Below are positions 1-8,964 of a stretch of DNA of 64,000 nucleotides, one piece after another. Every line of letters begins with the position of its first letter. Positions within the stretch are counted from its first letter, which is position 1. Under the pieces are notes generated by a model. That model had not been told where the DNA came from, did no database searches, and saw only the letters and a list, made by a program, of their open reading frames with translations. Position numbers and translations under genes: made by a program. The stretch is from Roseivirga sp. (GTDB lineage: Bacteria > Bacteroidota > Bacteroidia > Cytophagales > Cyclobacteriaceae). Location: contig JAJCYM010000043.1 in assembly GCA_029262895.1 (NCBI GenBank), forward strand, positions 109,465 to 173,464. The letters are read 5' to 3'.

Positions 1-56
1 TCAATTTGGAATTCGACATTATTGGTAAATATGTCAAGAGGTTATTGGGCCAATGA
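1..56 (+). CDS. 3' end of an upstream gene (partial)
   Basis: One frame is open from the window edge to a TGA at 54-56, giving the tail LEFDIIGKYVKRLLGQ. The TGA overlaps the menC start codon as ATGA, the arrangement expected of translationally coupled operon genes. The other two frames also end nearby (TAA at 26-28, TAG at 61-63), so the frame choice rests on the ATGA overlap. The fragment is too short to identify; another menaquinone gene is a reasonable guess only because menC follows. Confidence 0.4.
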   Translation, partial: NLEFDIIGKYVKRLLGQ

Positions 57-1138
57 GAGTTAGCTTCGAGATAGTTCCATATACTCTTCAGTTCAAGTTT
101 GAGGCAGGCACTTCAAGGGGAAGCCTGACAGAAAAGAAAACCTGGTTTATCAGGGCTTATGACACGAATGACTATATGGTATTCGGGTTGGGCGAGGCTG
201 GTCCGTTAAAAGGCCTAAGCGCAGATTTTTCAATAGACTACGGATCGAAGATACGTACCGTCTTAGATCACTTGGAAGGGATAGAGATACCCAACGATAA
301 GGCCGAAATGCTGGAATGCATTAGCAAAAACACGCCTAAAGAAATGCCTTCATTGCGATTTGGGGTAGAAACCGCCCTCTTAGACTTGCTAAGAGGAGGC
401 AAAGGAAGGATCTTCAATACGGGATTTAGCAGGGGAAAACAGGCTATACCAATTAATGGCCTGATCTGGATGGGAGACGATAAGTTTATGCAAGAGCAAA
501 TCGATCTGAAATTGAAAAAGGGATTCGATTGCATAAAGATGAAGATTGGAGCCATTGATTTCGAAAGAGAACTTGCACTGTTGGAGGGTATCAGAGACCG
601 TTATACTTCAGATGAGGTTACTTTGCGTGTAGATGCCAATGGCGCCTTTGTTGCTGAAAAGGTGCTTGAAAAACTTGAGCAGTTGGCTGCTCTGGATATC
701 CATTCTATTGAGCAGCCCATCAAGCCGGGTCAAACAATGTTGATGGCTCAGCTTTGTCGGGATTCTATTTTGCCTATAGCCCTGGACGAAGAACTGATTG
801 GTATCTATGGAAAGGAGCAGCGGACAGAATTATTAGAAACAATTCGGCCAACCTATATTATTCTAAAACCATCTTTGCTGGGTGGATTCCTGGCATGTCA
901 GGAATGGATTGAGATTGCCGAATCTCTTGATACCGGTTGGTGGATGACCTCAATGCTGGAGTCCAACATTGGCCTTAATGCCATTGCACAATTCACTTCC
1001 ACTTTCAATAACCAAATGCATCAAGGATTAGGTACAGGTCAACTATATCACAACAATATTGAGTCGCCTCTCATAATTCGAAAGGGACATTTGCATTACA
1101 ATGTGAAGGAGAAGTGGAAGCCTGGAATCGTCAATTGA
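53..1138 (+). CDS. menC: o-Succinylbenzoate synthase (enolase superfamily)
   Basis: Enolase-superfamily protein that probably dehydrates SHCHC to o-succinylbenzoate in cytoplasmic menaquinone synthesis. The sequence shows an N-terminal capping domain (about 1-110) and a TIM barrel with the muconate-lactonizing signature: K162-M-K164, metal ligands D194 (RVDANG), E220 (SIEQPI) and D245 (ALDEEL), and general-base K272 (ILKPS). The 361 aa length fits MenC. The ATG at 53 overlaps the stop of the preceding frame, suggesting an operon running in from the left. A dipeptide epimerase or N-acylamino acid racemase of the same superfamily cannot be excluded from the motifs alone, but the compact Bacteroidota-type N-terminus favours MenC. 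Confidence 0.85.
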   Translation: MRVSFEIVPYTLQFKFEAGTSRGSLTEKKTWFIRAYDTNDYMVFGLGEAGPLKGLSADFSIDYGSKIRTVLDHLEGIEIPNDKAEMLECISKNTPKEMPSLRFGVETALLDLLRGGKGRIFNTGFSRGKQAIPINGLIWMGDDKFMQEQIDLKLKKGFDCIKMKIGAIDFERELALLEGIRDRYTSDEVTLRVDANGAFVAEKVLEKLEQLAALDIHSIEQPIKPGQTMLMAQLCRDSILPIALDEELIGIYGKEQRTELLETIRPTYIILKPSLLGGFLACQEWIEIAESLDTGWWMTSMLESNIGLNAIAQFTSTFNNQMHQGLGTGQLYHNNIESPLIIRKGHLHYNVKEKWKPGIVN

Positions 1139-1139
1139 T

Positions 1140-1655
1140 CTATGATTGCTTATTCAGAATGGCTTGAAATGCTGATAGTAGATCAGTCTCAGTCATATCC
1201 CTATTATCTATTTCGAAATCCGTCTGTCTGTTTGCGTTTAAGACAGCAAGATTAATTTCATTTACCTCTTTATCTGAGAAATCAATATGAATGGATTGAT
1301 CCCTTTTCTTAACCCGTTTTAGACAAGTCTCCAGGTCAGCCTGAACCCCTATTGTTACTATTTGAAAATCTCCCTGAAGACTTTTCAGCATCTGATCAAA
1401 GTACTGGGTTAGGCCCGTTGATTCAAATACCAATTGATCAGAAGTAAGGAGTTCCGATCTGATTCCTGCTTCAATTGTTCTGAAAACCTGCTCCAAATAA
1501 TTATCATCAATTAAAGAGTCATTTCGTTTGAGGGTTTTTACCCAATCCTCAACTCGGACAAAGCGTATCCCAAAATGTTTATCAATCAGAGTACCAATGA
1601 ATGATTTGCCACTGCCTTTGGCACCGATAAGCAAGTAAATTCTTTTAGAGTCCAT
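1140..1655 (-). CDS. P-loop nucleotide kinase-like protein
   Basis: A 171 aa cytoplasmic protein with a Walker A motif GAKGSGKS at residues 12-19 directly after the first beta strand. The size and the motif position resemble the shikimate kinase / AAA_33 group of small kinases that phosphorylate metabolites or nucleotides. A VKKRD segment near residue 117 could be the lid arginine region. The substrate cannot be inferred. The gene converges on menC with one base between stop codons, so no dedicated terminator fits between them. Confidence 0.7.
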   Translation of the reverse strand: MDSKRIYLLIGAKGSGKSFIGTLIDKHFGIRFVRVEDWVKTLKRNDSLIDDNYLEQVFRTIEAGIRSELLTSDQLVFESTGLTQYFDQMLKSLQGDFQIVTIGVQADLETCLKRVKKRDQSIHIDFSDKEVNEINLAVLNANRQTDFEIDNRDMTETDLLSAFQAILNKQS

Positions 1656-1752
1656 AACGTTATGCTAAACGGTTAAGAATCGAGATTGGATAGAAAATCT
1701 CTGGCTGAGGAGAAATGCTGTAAACTAATAAAAAAATGAAATTCATCCCGAT

Positions 1753-2070
1753 CTATCGATCAAATCCGTAGTCTCTTTGAACTAAGGCAATTCGAGCTTT
1801 AAAAGCTCCGTACCAATCTGATCGGCCCTTTTTCTGGGCCTGGAGGTGTTCGGCATTGGCCTTCCATTTTCTAATCGATTCCAAATCTTTCCAGTAAGAA
1901 ACTGTGACACCTACTTCATTTCGAGCCGCCTCGATGCCCAAATAACCGTCCTGCTTAGCGGCTAGTTCGACCATTCGTTTTGACATTTCAGCATAACCCT
2001 GATCCCCCTCAGTTCGGGTAGAAGTGAATATTACAGCGTAGTAAGGTGGTTTTGGTGTGTTGGCTATCAT
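1753..2070 (-). CDS. ABM-domain (antibiotic biosynthesis monooxygenase-like) protein
   Basis: A 105 aa protein of the dimeric alpha+beta barrel type. The pattern YYAVIFTS...YAEMSKRMVELAA...GYLGIEAAR, then VSYWKDLESIRKWK and a closing WYGAF, is typical of short ABM-family proteins. Members act as small oxygenases or have unknown roles. It starts 9 bases after the DinB-like gene and probably shares its transcript. No substrate is suggested by the neighbours. Confidence 0.75.
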   Translation of the reverse strand: MIANTPKPPYYAVIFTSTRTEGDQGYAEMSKRMVELAAKQDGYLGIEAARNEVGVTVSYWKDLESIRKWKANAEHLQAQKKGRSDWYGAFKARIALVQRDYGFDR

Positions 2071-2079
2071 TTTGTTTAT

Positions 2080-2604
2080 CTATTGGCTTAATACTGCTAA
2101 ATACTTTATCCATGGCCCGGCTTCTTCCTTGTATTGCTTCGCCATGACTCGGGAGATTTGAACAATATGTCCAAGATCATGCACTACCCAGGCAGAGAGC
2201 ATGGTTTTTAAGGAAACTCCACCAAACTCAGGATGGATACCTTCTCGTTGTAGATCAGCTTCTGAGATGTTTATTGCCCTAAGTTTGTTAAGGTTTTCAG
2301 CTCTAAGGCTTGTGAACTCTTCTAGCAATTCATTCAGTGTTTTGCCTTTACTACTCTTGAACTGGGCAAAACGATCATAGGGCTCAAACTCCTTGTCTGG
2401 ATCACTGCTTAGAATAATCTCTGTTCTGACTACCCAATCTGTCAATTCTCCATTAATAAGATGGCCAACCACATCATAAGGACTCCAGGTATCTCCACCT
2501 TCATTAGGACTCGTCCAATCTGTGGGAAGGTCTTTCAATAGACTATTTAATGTTGAGGGAGTTCTTTCAAGGATCGCAATGGCCTTGTTGATTTCGAATT
2601 GCAT
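2080..2604 (-). CDS. DinB-like (DUF664-type) metal-binding protein
   Basis: A 174 aa helical-bundle protein. The histidine pattern VVGHLINGE near residue 48 and VVHDLGHIVQI near residues 138-148 matches the three-His metal site of the DinB/YfiT superfamily, some of whose members are thiol-dependent S-transferases. It is the first gene of a two-gene unit with the ABM protein downstream. The function is unknown beyond the fold; the family name does not imply DNA-damage control here. Confidence 0.75.
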   Translation of the reverse strand: MQFEINKAIAILERTPSTLNSLLKDLPTDWTSPNEGGDTWSPYDVVGHLINGELTDWVVRTEIILSSDPDKEFEPYDRFAQFKSSKGKTLNELLEEFTSLRAENLNKLRAINISEADLQREGIHPEFGGVSLKTMLSAWVVHDLGHIVQISRVMAKQYKEEAGPWIKYLAVLSQ

Positions 2605-2674
2605 AGTATTGAGTTTGACTCCAATTTAAGCAAAGAGAGCAGGCTTACAGAAATAGAAGGAATCTATTTCAGGC

Positions 2675-4012
2675 TTATTCTAGTCCGGTTTCAAAATCTT
2701 TGATCAGCCGGCTCAGTTGATCAACGATAGCTCTATTCTGAGAAGCCAAGTTAGTTTTCTCCCCAATATCTGTTTCCAGATCATATAGTCCTACTTCAAA
2801 TTCTCCCTGTTCTTTGGTATTCCAGCCTATTGTTTTTTGAATGTGCAGTTTCCATTTGCCTAACCGCACCGCTTCTGGTTTTCCATTTCGAGCATAATAG
2901 AAAAAAGGTCGTTCAGGAAGAACAGTCGTTTCAGGATTGAAGAGTAATGTTGAAATGTCAAGACCGTCCATCGCTAACCCATCCGGAATTTGACTCCCTG
3001 AAACTTTGGCTAGCGTGGGGAACAAGTCCAATGTGCTTACCATGTTGTCGTTGACTTGATTACCTGGAATTTTATCTGGCCAGGTGATAATTCCTGGAAC
3101 CCTTTGGCCACCTTCCCAGGTTTCAGCCTTTTTGCCCCTCAGTGGTAGTGCTGACCCAACTCTCGGCCCATTATCGGAAGTAAGAATAAAAATGGTGTTT
3201 TTATAAATACCTTCCTGCTTGAGTGTTTCAATGATTTGACCGGCACTCCAATCAAGCTCCATAATTACATCTCCATAAATGCCGAGCTCACTTTTTCCTT
3301 TAAAATTAGGAGATGCATGTAATGGGAGATGGGGCATACTATGTGGGATGTAGATAAAGAACGGTTTGTCATTTCTTTCCCTGATTTGTCGAACGGCTTC
3401 TTCCGTATAAGTTTTCGTTAAGTATTGCTGGTCAGGACCACTTTCAATCAATGTTGTATCTCTATAAAATGGAAGTGGAGGCGATTGAAAGTCAATATTT
3501 CGATAATAGTGGTTGTCCATATCATTGGAGTAGGGCACACCATAAAATGAGTCAAAACCCTGGTTCAGGGGCATAAACTCTTGCTGATGGCCCAAATGCC
3601 ACTTGCCAATGATGGAGGTAGAATAGCCCGCATCCTTCAACATCTCGGCCATTGTATATTCATCTAAGGACAGCCCTCCTTCAGAAAAAGGAAAAAGAAC
3701 CGCTTCGTGAAGTCCGCTTCTTTTGGGATAACGTCCGGTCAAAAGTCCGGCTCGAGATGGAGTACAAACCGTGGCCGGCACGTAAAAATTGGTAAACCTG
3801 ATGCCTTCAGCTGCCAACTGATCCAGATTAGGTGTTTCAAACCCTTTGGCACCATAGCTTCCAAGATCTGCATAGCCTTGGTCATCGGTAAAAAAGATGA
3901 TGATGTTGGGAGGACTCTCTGTAATAGCGGCTTCCCTTTCGCAGCTAACAAGAGATAAAAAGAGAAGAATGAAGAATTGAGCAACAAGGAAATGGTGGAG
4001 TTTAGTCGCCAT
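2675..4012 (-). CDS. Sulfatase (arylsulfatase family), lipoprotein
   Basis: Alkaline-phosphatase-superfamily type I sulfatase that hydrolyses a sulfate ester. The motif CTPSR (C83 to R87 from the chosen start) is the formylglycine-generating signature, and FFTDDQGYADLG supplies the metal-binding aspartates. A second signature, GKWHLGH, lies near residue 140. The N-terminus is a lipoprotein signal with Cys24 (LVSC), so the enzyme should sit in the periplasm or at the surface. An in-frame ATG at 4084 exists, but its 24 extra residues are not signal-like; the ATG at 4012 places the hydrophobic core correctly. An activating enzyme (anSME or FGE) must be encoded elsewhere. Confidence 0.88.
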   Translation of the reverse strand: MATKLHHFLVAQFFILLFLSLVSCEREAAITESPPNIIIFFTDDQGYADLGSYGAKGFETPNLDQLAAEGIRFTNFYVPATVCTPSRAGLLTGRYPKRSGLHEAVLFPFSEGGLSLDEYTMAEMLKDAGYSTSIIGKWHLGHQQEFMPLNQGFDSFYGVPYSNDMDNHYYRNIDFQSPPLPFYRDTTLIESGPDQQYLTKTYTEEAVRQIRERNDKPFFIYIPHSMPHLPLHASPNFKGKSELGIYGDVIMELDWSAGQIIETLKQEGIYKNTIFILTSDNGPRVGSALPLRGKKAETWEGGQRVPGIITWPDKIPGNQVNDNMVSTLDLFPTLAKVSGSQIPDGLAMDGLDISTLLFNPETTVLPERPFFYYARNGKPEAVRLGKWKLHIQKTIGWNTKEQGEFEVGLYDLETDIGEKTNLASQNRAIVDQLSRLIKDFETGLE

Positions 4013-4087
4013 TAAGCGGGGAGGACAGTGGTTCACGGAACAAGATAAGCCATAGGCATTAAACCAAGTTATATATATCTTCAAATT

Positions 4088-4744
4088 ATGTTAAGGTTTA
4101 TCATAGTCACATGGCTGTTGTCGTTTGTTGGTATAATTCAAGCCCAAACCATCATCCAAAAACCAATACTCTTTGATGAGGAACGCAAGGTCCTTACCCT
4201 GAAATACCTGAAAAAGCGCTATGGTATGGAACAGGAAAAGCCAAGCATTATCCCTAAGATGGTGGTAGTGCATTGGACGGCCATCCCGACATTTGAAAGC
4301 TCGTTTAATACTTTTAATAGGGCCAGATTGCCCAGTTCGAGAGCTGGTATTCGGAGTGCTGGAGCCCTAAATGTTTCATCGCAGTATATGATTGATCGTG
4401 ATGGTACCATTTATCAACTAATGCCTGATACAGTGATGGCCAGGCATGTGATCGGACTTAATCACTGTGCCATTGGCATTGAGAATATAGGAGGGACCAG
4501 GACCACCCCGTTAACAGAGGCTCAGCTAAAGGCGAATATAGATTTGATTCGGATGCTTAGTGGAAAACATGATTTGGAGTATGTCATCGGGCACTATGAA
4601 TACAAGGAGTTTATTGGTCATGCGCTTTGGAAAGAGAAAGACCCAAACTATCTCACGTCAAAGACAGACCCTGGAGAGGAGTTTATTACTAAAATCAGGG
4701 ATGCGGTAAAAGACCTTGGCCTAAAGGGGCCGGATAAAAACTGA
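4088..4744 (+). CDS. N-acetylmuramoyl-L-alanine amidase (Amidase_2/AmpD type), secreted
   Basis: Zinc amidase that cleaves the MurNAc-L-Ala bond of peptidoglycan. After a signal peptide ending near AQ (residue 20) the domain shows zinc ligands H in VVVHWTA, H in VIGHYEY and D in KTDPG, in family order. About 22 residues, including GHALWKEKD, separate the last two ligands; this longer loop looks like a Bacteroidota subtype. It is divergent from the sulfatase, with a 75 bp shared upstream region, and is followed 93 bp later by the M14 gene. Confidence 0.85.
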   Translation: MLRFIIVTWLLSFVGIIQAQTIIQKPILFDEERKVLTLKYLKKRYGMEQEKPSIIPKMVVVHWTAIPTFESSFNTFNRARLPSSRAGIRSAGALNVSSQYMIDRDGTIYQLMPDTVMARHVIGLNHCAIGIENIGGTRTTPLTEAQLKANIDLIRMLSGKHDLEYVIGHYEYKEFIGHALWKEKDPNYLTSKTDPGEEFITKIRDAVKDLGLKGPDKN

Positions 4745-4837
4745 TTGATACGATTTATGGATCAAAACTTCCATTGTTCTAAGCCAGAAAAATCTTAGTT
4801 TTCGGTATAATCGATTAGCAATTCAATTATTCAAAAC

Positions 4838-6286
4838 ATGCGTTTCGGCATTATACTTTTAACCCTTTTGATCGTGACCACAGCTTCAGCCCAAACCATT
4901 GATAAGCAGTTGTATGACGCTTACGATATTTACAAAGAACATGCTTTAAGAAATCGCAGATTTAAGCATAAAGACCTTCGGCCTCTAATTAACTTTTTGA
5001 AGAATAACAGCCGATTCAAGGTAGAAAAGCTGGGAGAGTCTATCGAAGGGCGAAGCATTAATATGATCTCTATTGGTAACGGACCTACCAGTGTTTTGCT
5101 GTGGTCGCAAATGCATGGTAACGAGTCGACTGCAACCATGGCATTATTTGACATCTTCAACTTATTTAAGTCTGAAGATTTTTCTGATTTTAGAACAAAC
5201 TTGCTAAGTAAACTCACCATCCATTTCGTGCCTATGCTTAACCCTGATGGTGCCGAACGCTTTACCAGAAGGAATGCGCTGGGAGTAGACCTGAATAGGG
5301 ATGCCGAGCGGCTACAGTCTGTCGAGGCTAAGTTGCTAAAGGGTGTCAGAGACCGGCTGGATGCAGATTTTGGCTTTAACCTTCATGATCAAAGTCGCTA
5401 CTATACGGTTGGCTATAGCAAAAACCCTGCAACCATCTCTTTCCTGGCACCGGCCTACAACTACCCAAAGGACATCAACAAAGTGCGTGGCAATGCGATG
5501 AGAGTGATTGGCAAAATGAATGAAGTCATTCAGAAATATGCGCCCAATCAGGTAGGCAAATATGATGATGCCTATGAGCCAAGAGCATTCGGTGACAATA
5601 TCCAAAAGTGGGGGACAAGTACGATCCTGATTGAGTCAGGGGGATATCAAAATGACCGTGAGAAACAGGAAATCAGGAAACTCAATTTTATGAGTATACT
5701 TTCTGCGCTGGAGGTGATCGCTAACAAGACTTATGAGTCCGAGGACTATTCCAAATATGATGCAATTCCTTTTAATCAGCGACAGCTTTTTGACCTGAAA
5801 ATCAGGAACCTTACTTATAAACTGGAAGGCAAGGAATACAGGTTAGATGTGGCAATAAACCGCTTTGAAATGGAGTACGATAACCATCGCAACTATTATT
5901 TCTATAGCAGTGTGCAGGAATTGGGTGACCTCTCTATTTATTATGGCTTTGAAGAATTGGACGCCAAAGGACTAACCTATGAGCGAGGAGGGGTGTATAA
6001 TAAAGCAGTGTCTTATGACGATCTGGACGGTTTGAACTTTATTGATTTGCTCAAGCGAGGCATCACTCATATCCGAGTCAATGACATTCCAAGCAACGTC
6101 CGTTTTACCAAATACCCGATTGGAATCTTGACAGGAGGCAGTAGCCTAAACGACCGACTTTCCATGGGACAGCATGCTACCTTTCTTCTGAAGAAGGACG
6201 GTTTGCCGCGTTATGCCGTGGTCAACGGCTTCTTGATTGACTTGACTAAGAAAATAGCCCAAGTTAAAAATGGGGTTGTTCGCTAG
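4838..6286 (+). CDS. M14 family zinc carboxypeptidase, secreted
   Basis: Secreted metallocarboxypeptidase of 482 aa with a signal peptide ending TASAQ. The first zinc motif is QMHGNEST (HxxE), followed by NPDGAERFTRRNA and VDLNRD for substrate binding, FNLHDQ for the third zinc ligand and ILIESGGY for the catalytic glutamate. The peptidase part spans about residues 40-290; the C-terminal ~190 residues are a separate region without recognisable motifs. With the upstream amidase it may serve peptidoglycan or peptide degradation, but that is inference from proximity. Confidence 0.85.
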   Translation: MRFGIILLTLLIVTTASAQTIDKQLYDAYDIYKEHALRNRRFKHKDLRPLINFLKNNSRFKVEKLGESIEGRSINMISIGNGPTSVLLWSQMHGNESTATMALFDIFNLFKSEDFSDFRTNLLSKLTIHFVPMLNPDGAERFTRRNALGVDLNRDAERLQSVEAKLLKGVRDRLDADFGFNLHDQSRYYTVGYSKNPATISFLAPAYNYPKDINKVRGNAMRVIGKMNEVIQKYAPNQVGKYDDAYEPRAFGDNIQKWGTSTILIESGGYQNDREKQEIRKLNFMSILSALEVIANKTYESEDYSKYDAIPFNQRQLFDLKIRNLTYKLEGKEYRLDVAINRFEMEYDNHRNYYFYSSVQELGDLSIYYGFEELDAKGLTYERGGVYNKAVSYDDLDGLNFIDLLKRGITHIRVNDIPSNVRFTKYPIGILTGGSSLNDRLSMGQHATFLLKKDGLPRYAVVNGFLIDLTKKIAQVKNGVVR

Positions 6287-6608
6287 ATGGTTATTCTTTA
6301 GAACGTCATTCCGTAGAACAACGAAGGAATCTTTTCAATTTCGTTATGAACATCACTAGGGAAAAGATCTCTCCACTTTGTTACGAGATGACGATTCTAA
6401 CCACATTCTTCACAGTCGTTTAATGTCCTTGCCGCCTTCGTTGGTGTCCTCACAAACATCAGCCCTTACTATCATTGCGAAGAACCTGTAGCGTAGCGGA
6501 AGGTGATGTGGCAATCCGTCAGTTTTAAACTGCCGCAGCCTAGAACTGACAGACCTGTCCGTCCGGTAGGTGGGTTGCCACGGTCGTGCCTCCCTCGCAA
6601 AGACAGCA
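6287..6608. repeat. Intergenic block of two long imperfect inverted repeats
   Basis: No gene is visible. Element A has arms at 6304-6336 (CGTCATTCCGTAG...) and 6361-6393 (...CGAGATGACG) around a short loop, with about two-thirds of arm positions complementary. Element B has arms at about 6473-6516 (CATTGCGAAG...GTGGCAATC) and 6572-6605 (GGTTGCCACGG...CTCGCAAAG), enclosing a small GTCAG/CTGAC hairpin. Both resemble interspersed palindromic elements recalled from Bacteroidota genomes. Element B ends at the stop of the DUF885 gene, so the block may also end transcription from both sides. Confidence 0.65.
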
Positions 6609-7913
6609 CTACTTCAAAGTCGAAGCTGTATTCGGATTAGATAGCAATTCTTTAAAGATTGCCCAACGCTTTTCTGATTGATCATCCGTGCCACCAAGGC
6701 GTTCTACATAGTCTGCTACCAAGTCACGGCCCAAGTTGTAGTTGATCACATAACTGCGATACTGATCAAAGAACCTGGTTCGCTGAAGTGCTCTGTCAGG
6801 CTTATAAAGCAGGTATTTTTCGAGCCAGCTGGCGGCTTCTTCCCTTGAGATTTCACCATTGAGGTACTTTCTGGCAGCTTCATTGCCGGCATAGTCCAGT
6901 TTAGATCGTAGCGCTTGAATTTCATAGTATTGGTCCGCTTTAGAGACATCAATTCCGGCAATAGGAAAGAGTACTTCTTTTTCGAATTTGATACGCTCTG
7001 CCCCCGGAAAGGCAACATCAATACCGTAGTTAGCACTACCTTCTGCAATCAGAGATTGTGGACTAAACAGAGGATAGACAGAAAACTCTTTCCAGCCCTT
7101 GCCATCTACCAGATTTTGCTCCAGCAATGCATTAAAAACATGATGCCCCGGATAGCCCTCATGACAAGCCAGATCGATGGCGCGCTCAATGAAGATGGGG
7201 AAGTCAGTGTTGAGTTGGATGAGACTTTGACTTTTACCCTGATAGTAGTTGTAGCCCGACCATGATTTATCATTTACGTATTCCAGTACAAAATTCTCTC
7301 CCTCTGGTAATTGAAAATAGCCATCGGTACGTTTCCTGGCCTCGTCAATGGCTGCCTTGAAAACGTTGTCGAGCTTGGCCTTGGGAATAATGAATTGCTT
7401 TGCATAGTCAGTATAGCGGCCGGCCACGGTGCCTCTTCCTGGTAATTTTTGATCGAGACTCTCCAGGACACCGTCAAAGTATTCGGTGGTGAAGAGTGGG
7501 GGTTCCGCGTCATAGAGCAGTTTAGCTTCTTCGTCAAAGGTGAATTGCTTTCCACCCATCATTTGAACTTTGGTAGTAACCGCAACCAGCTGCTTTTGCA
7601 TCATATGCAGCCGAGCCAGCTCGTCAGTCCTTAGGTTGGTTGTGTCAAAATGATCCACCATATAGCGAAGCCCATCCAGTTCAACCTTGAATGAATCCGC
7701 ATCAAAAGCGCTATTTTCTGGAAGAGGAGCAGGTTTCCATTCTTCGGGGCCGTAGTAGGCATCTACAAAGTCACCATCATGCTGCCCAATCCGTAGGACA
7801 ACTTTTACGTAATCCTCGGCAATTTTATCTAGGGTAATTGGCTCAGTCGTTTTGGGGTTGCTACAGGCAAAAACGAAAATGACAAAAGCAATTATGAATA
7901 GTTGGGAGCGCAT
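6609..7913 (-). CDS. DUF885 family lipoprotein, probable metallopeptidase
   Basis: A 434 aa lipoprotein (lipobox VFAC, Cys17). The motif HEGYPGHH near residue 255 is the DUF885 hallmark and resembles the HExxH-like zinc site of M32/M2-type peptidases; AEGSANYGID follows with the likely downstream acidic ligand. The protein should be anchored in the periplasm or outer membrane. Peptidase activity is inferred from the motif. Most DUF885 proteins exceed 550 aa, so this is a shorter subtype. Confidence 0.8.
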   Translation of the reverse strand: MRSQLFIIAFVIFVFACSNPKTTEPITLDKIAEDYVKVVLRIGQHDGDFVDAYYGPEEWKPAPLPENSAFDADSFKVELDGLRYMVDHFDTTNLRTDELARLHMMQKQLVAVTTKVQMMGGKQFTFDEEAKLLYDAEPPLFTTEYFDGVLESLDQKLPGRGTVAGRYTDYAKQFIIPKAKLDNVFKAAIDEARKRTDGYFQLPEGENFVLEYVNDKSWSGYNYYQGKSQSLIQLNTDFPIFIERAIDLACHEGYPGHHVFNALLEQNLVDGKGWKEFSVYPLFSPQSLIAEGSANYGIDVAFPGAERIKFEKEVLFPIAGIDVSKADQYYEIQALRSKLDYAGNEAARKYLNGEISREEAASWLEKYLLYKPDRALQRTRFFDQYRSYVINYNLGRDLVADYVERLGGTDDQSEKRWAIFKELLSNPNTASTLK

Positions 7914-7993
7914 AAATTCTTATTTGGAGATCAAAGATAAGCCCCCAAACTATTCCTCAAAATGTCTGGCCTAAATGATGTCTGAATTATAGC

Positions 7994-8875
7994 TTATCCA
8001 CCTAAGTCTTTTATTTTTTCCTCCATGGCCTTTTTGTAGTACTTGCTGGCATTGTCCGCTTTCCCCTCGGTAAGAGAAAGAATGTAAGCAGCCGTCTTTT
8101 TTGCCTCTTCTATATTTTCCTGCTTCTCAAGAATGGTCAGCTTTTGGTTGAGATTGGAATAATTCTCGTTCATGGCAATTGACGCTTTGGCCCACTTTAG
8201 CGCCTCATCCAGATTGGATCCTAGGTTAATAAAGTGCTCTGCAGCAAAAAATCCGGCTTGCCAGTCGAAGGTAGTGTTGGCAACTGCTGCCGAAGTTTTT
8301 GCAACATCCACTGAGATAGGAATTTCCACTTTGATTTTTTCCCATCGAACTGACATGACAGTGCTTTCGGCAGTCAGTTCGGGAAATCCAAATTCAACGG
8401 CTTCTCTAAGTTCTGAGGTTTGCGCTGAAACTTCAACTCGAACTGCGTCCTTGGATTCGTTATAGGTAAAGGCACCCCACTGGCTATGGACGGTGTTGAA
8501 TATCGCAACCCAAGGTTTGTTTTGACTAGGGATAAGAAAAAAGGCGTATTTCCCAGCTTTCAAATCTTTCCCACCAATTTTCACGTCTGTTGAAAAAGAA
8601 ATGGTAGTTGCTTCATTAGCTCCTGCTCGCCATACTTTGTCGTAAGGAGCAATCCTTGGCTCCTCCCAAACCTGCCTGTCTTTGACATATGGCCTTGAAT
8701 ATTCCACCTCGATTTCAGTGACACCTACTTTTTGGTAAACTTTGGCCTGCTGACTGACTCTTGGAACTACCCAGCCATAACCGGTGGCGAAGGACGACTG
8801 GCTAATAAGATCCGAAGTTATAAGCAGAGAAGCCCCAATTAGCAGGAGCTTGAGATAAGATATGTTGGTTTTCAT
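7994..8875 (-). CDS. DUF2911 protein with C-terminal helical extension, secreted
   Basis: The DUF2911 domain covers roughly residues 35-190, with the family pattern VEYSRPYVKDR, KVWRAGANEATTI and LKAGKYAFFLIP. The ~95 C-terminal residues are helical and TPR-like (ALKWAKASIAM...). A signal peptide is present when translation starts at the ATG at 8875; the upstream codons from 8914 are not signal-like. The function of the domain is unknown. A second, shorter DUF2911 protein is encoded at 28306-28881. Confidence 0.8.
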   Translation of the reverse strand: MKTNISYLKLLLIGASLLITSDLISQSSFATGYGWVVPRVSQQAKVYQKVGVTEIEVEYSRPYVKDRQVWEEPRIAPYDKVWRAGANEATTISFSTDVKIGGKDLKAGKYAFFLIPSQNKPWVAIFNTVHSQWGAFTYNESKDAVRVEVSAQTSELREAVEFGFPELTAESTVMSVRWEKIKVEIPISVDVAKTSAAVANTTFDWQAGFFAAEHFINLGSNLDEALKWAKASIAMNENYSNLNQKLTILEKQENIEEAKKTAAYILSLTEGKADNASKYYKKAMEEKIKDLGG

Positions 8876-8964
8876 AAAAAAAATGTTGGTCTGGAAATTA
8901 ACAACCAAATGCACTATTCACCATTGTCCGTTTGTGTAAAACCCCTGAATTTTGCAGCGAAAGA

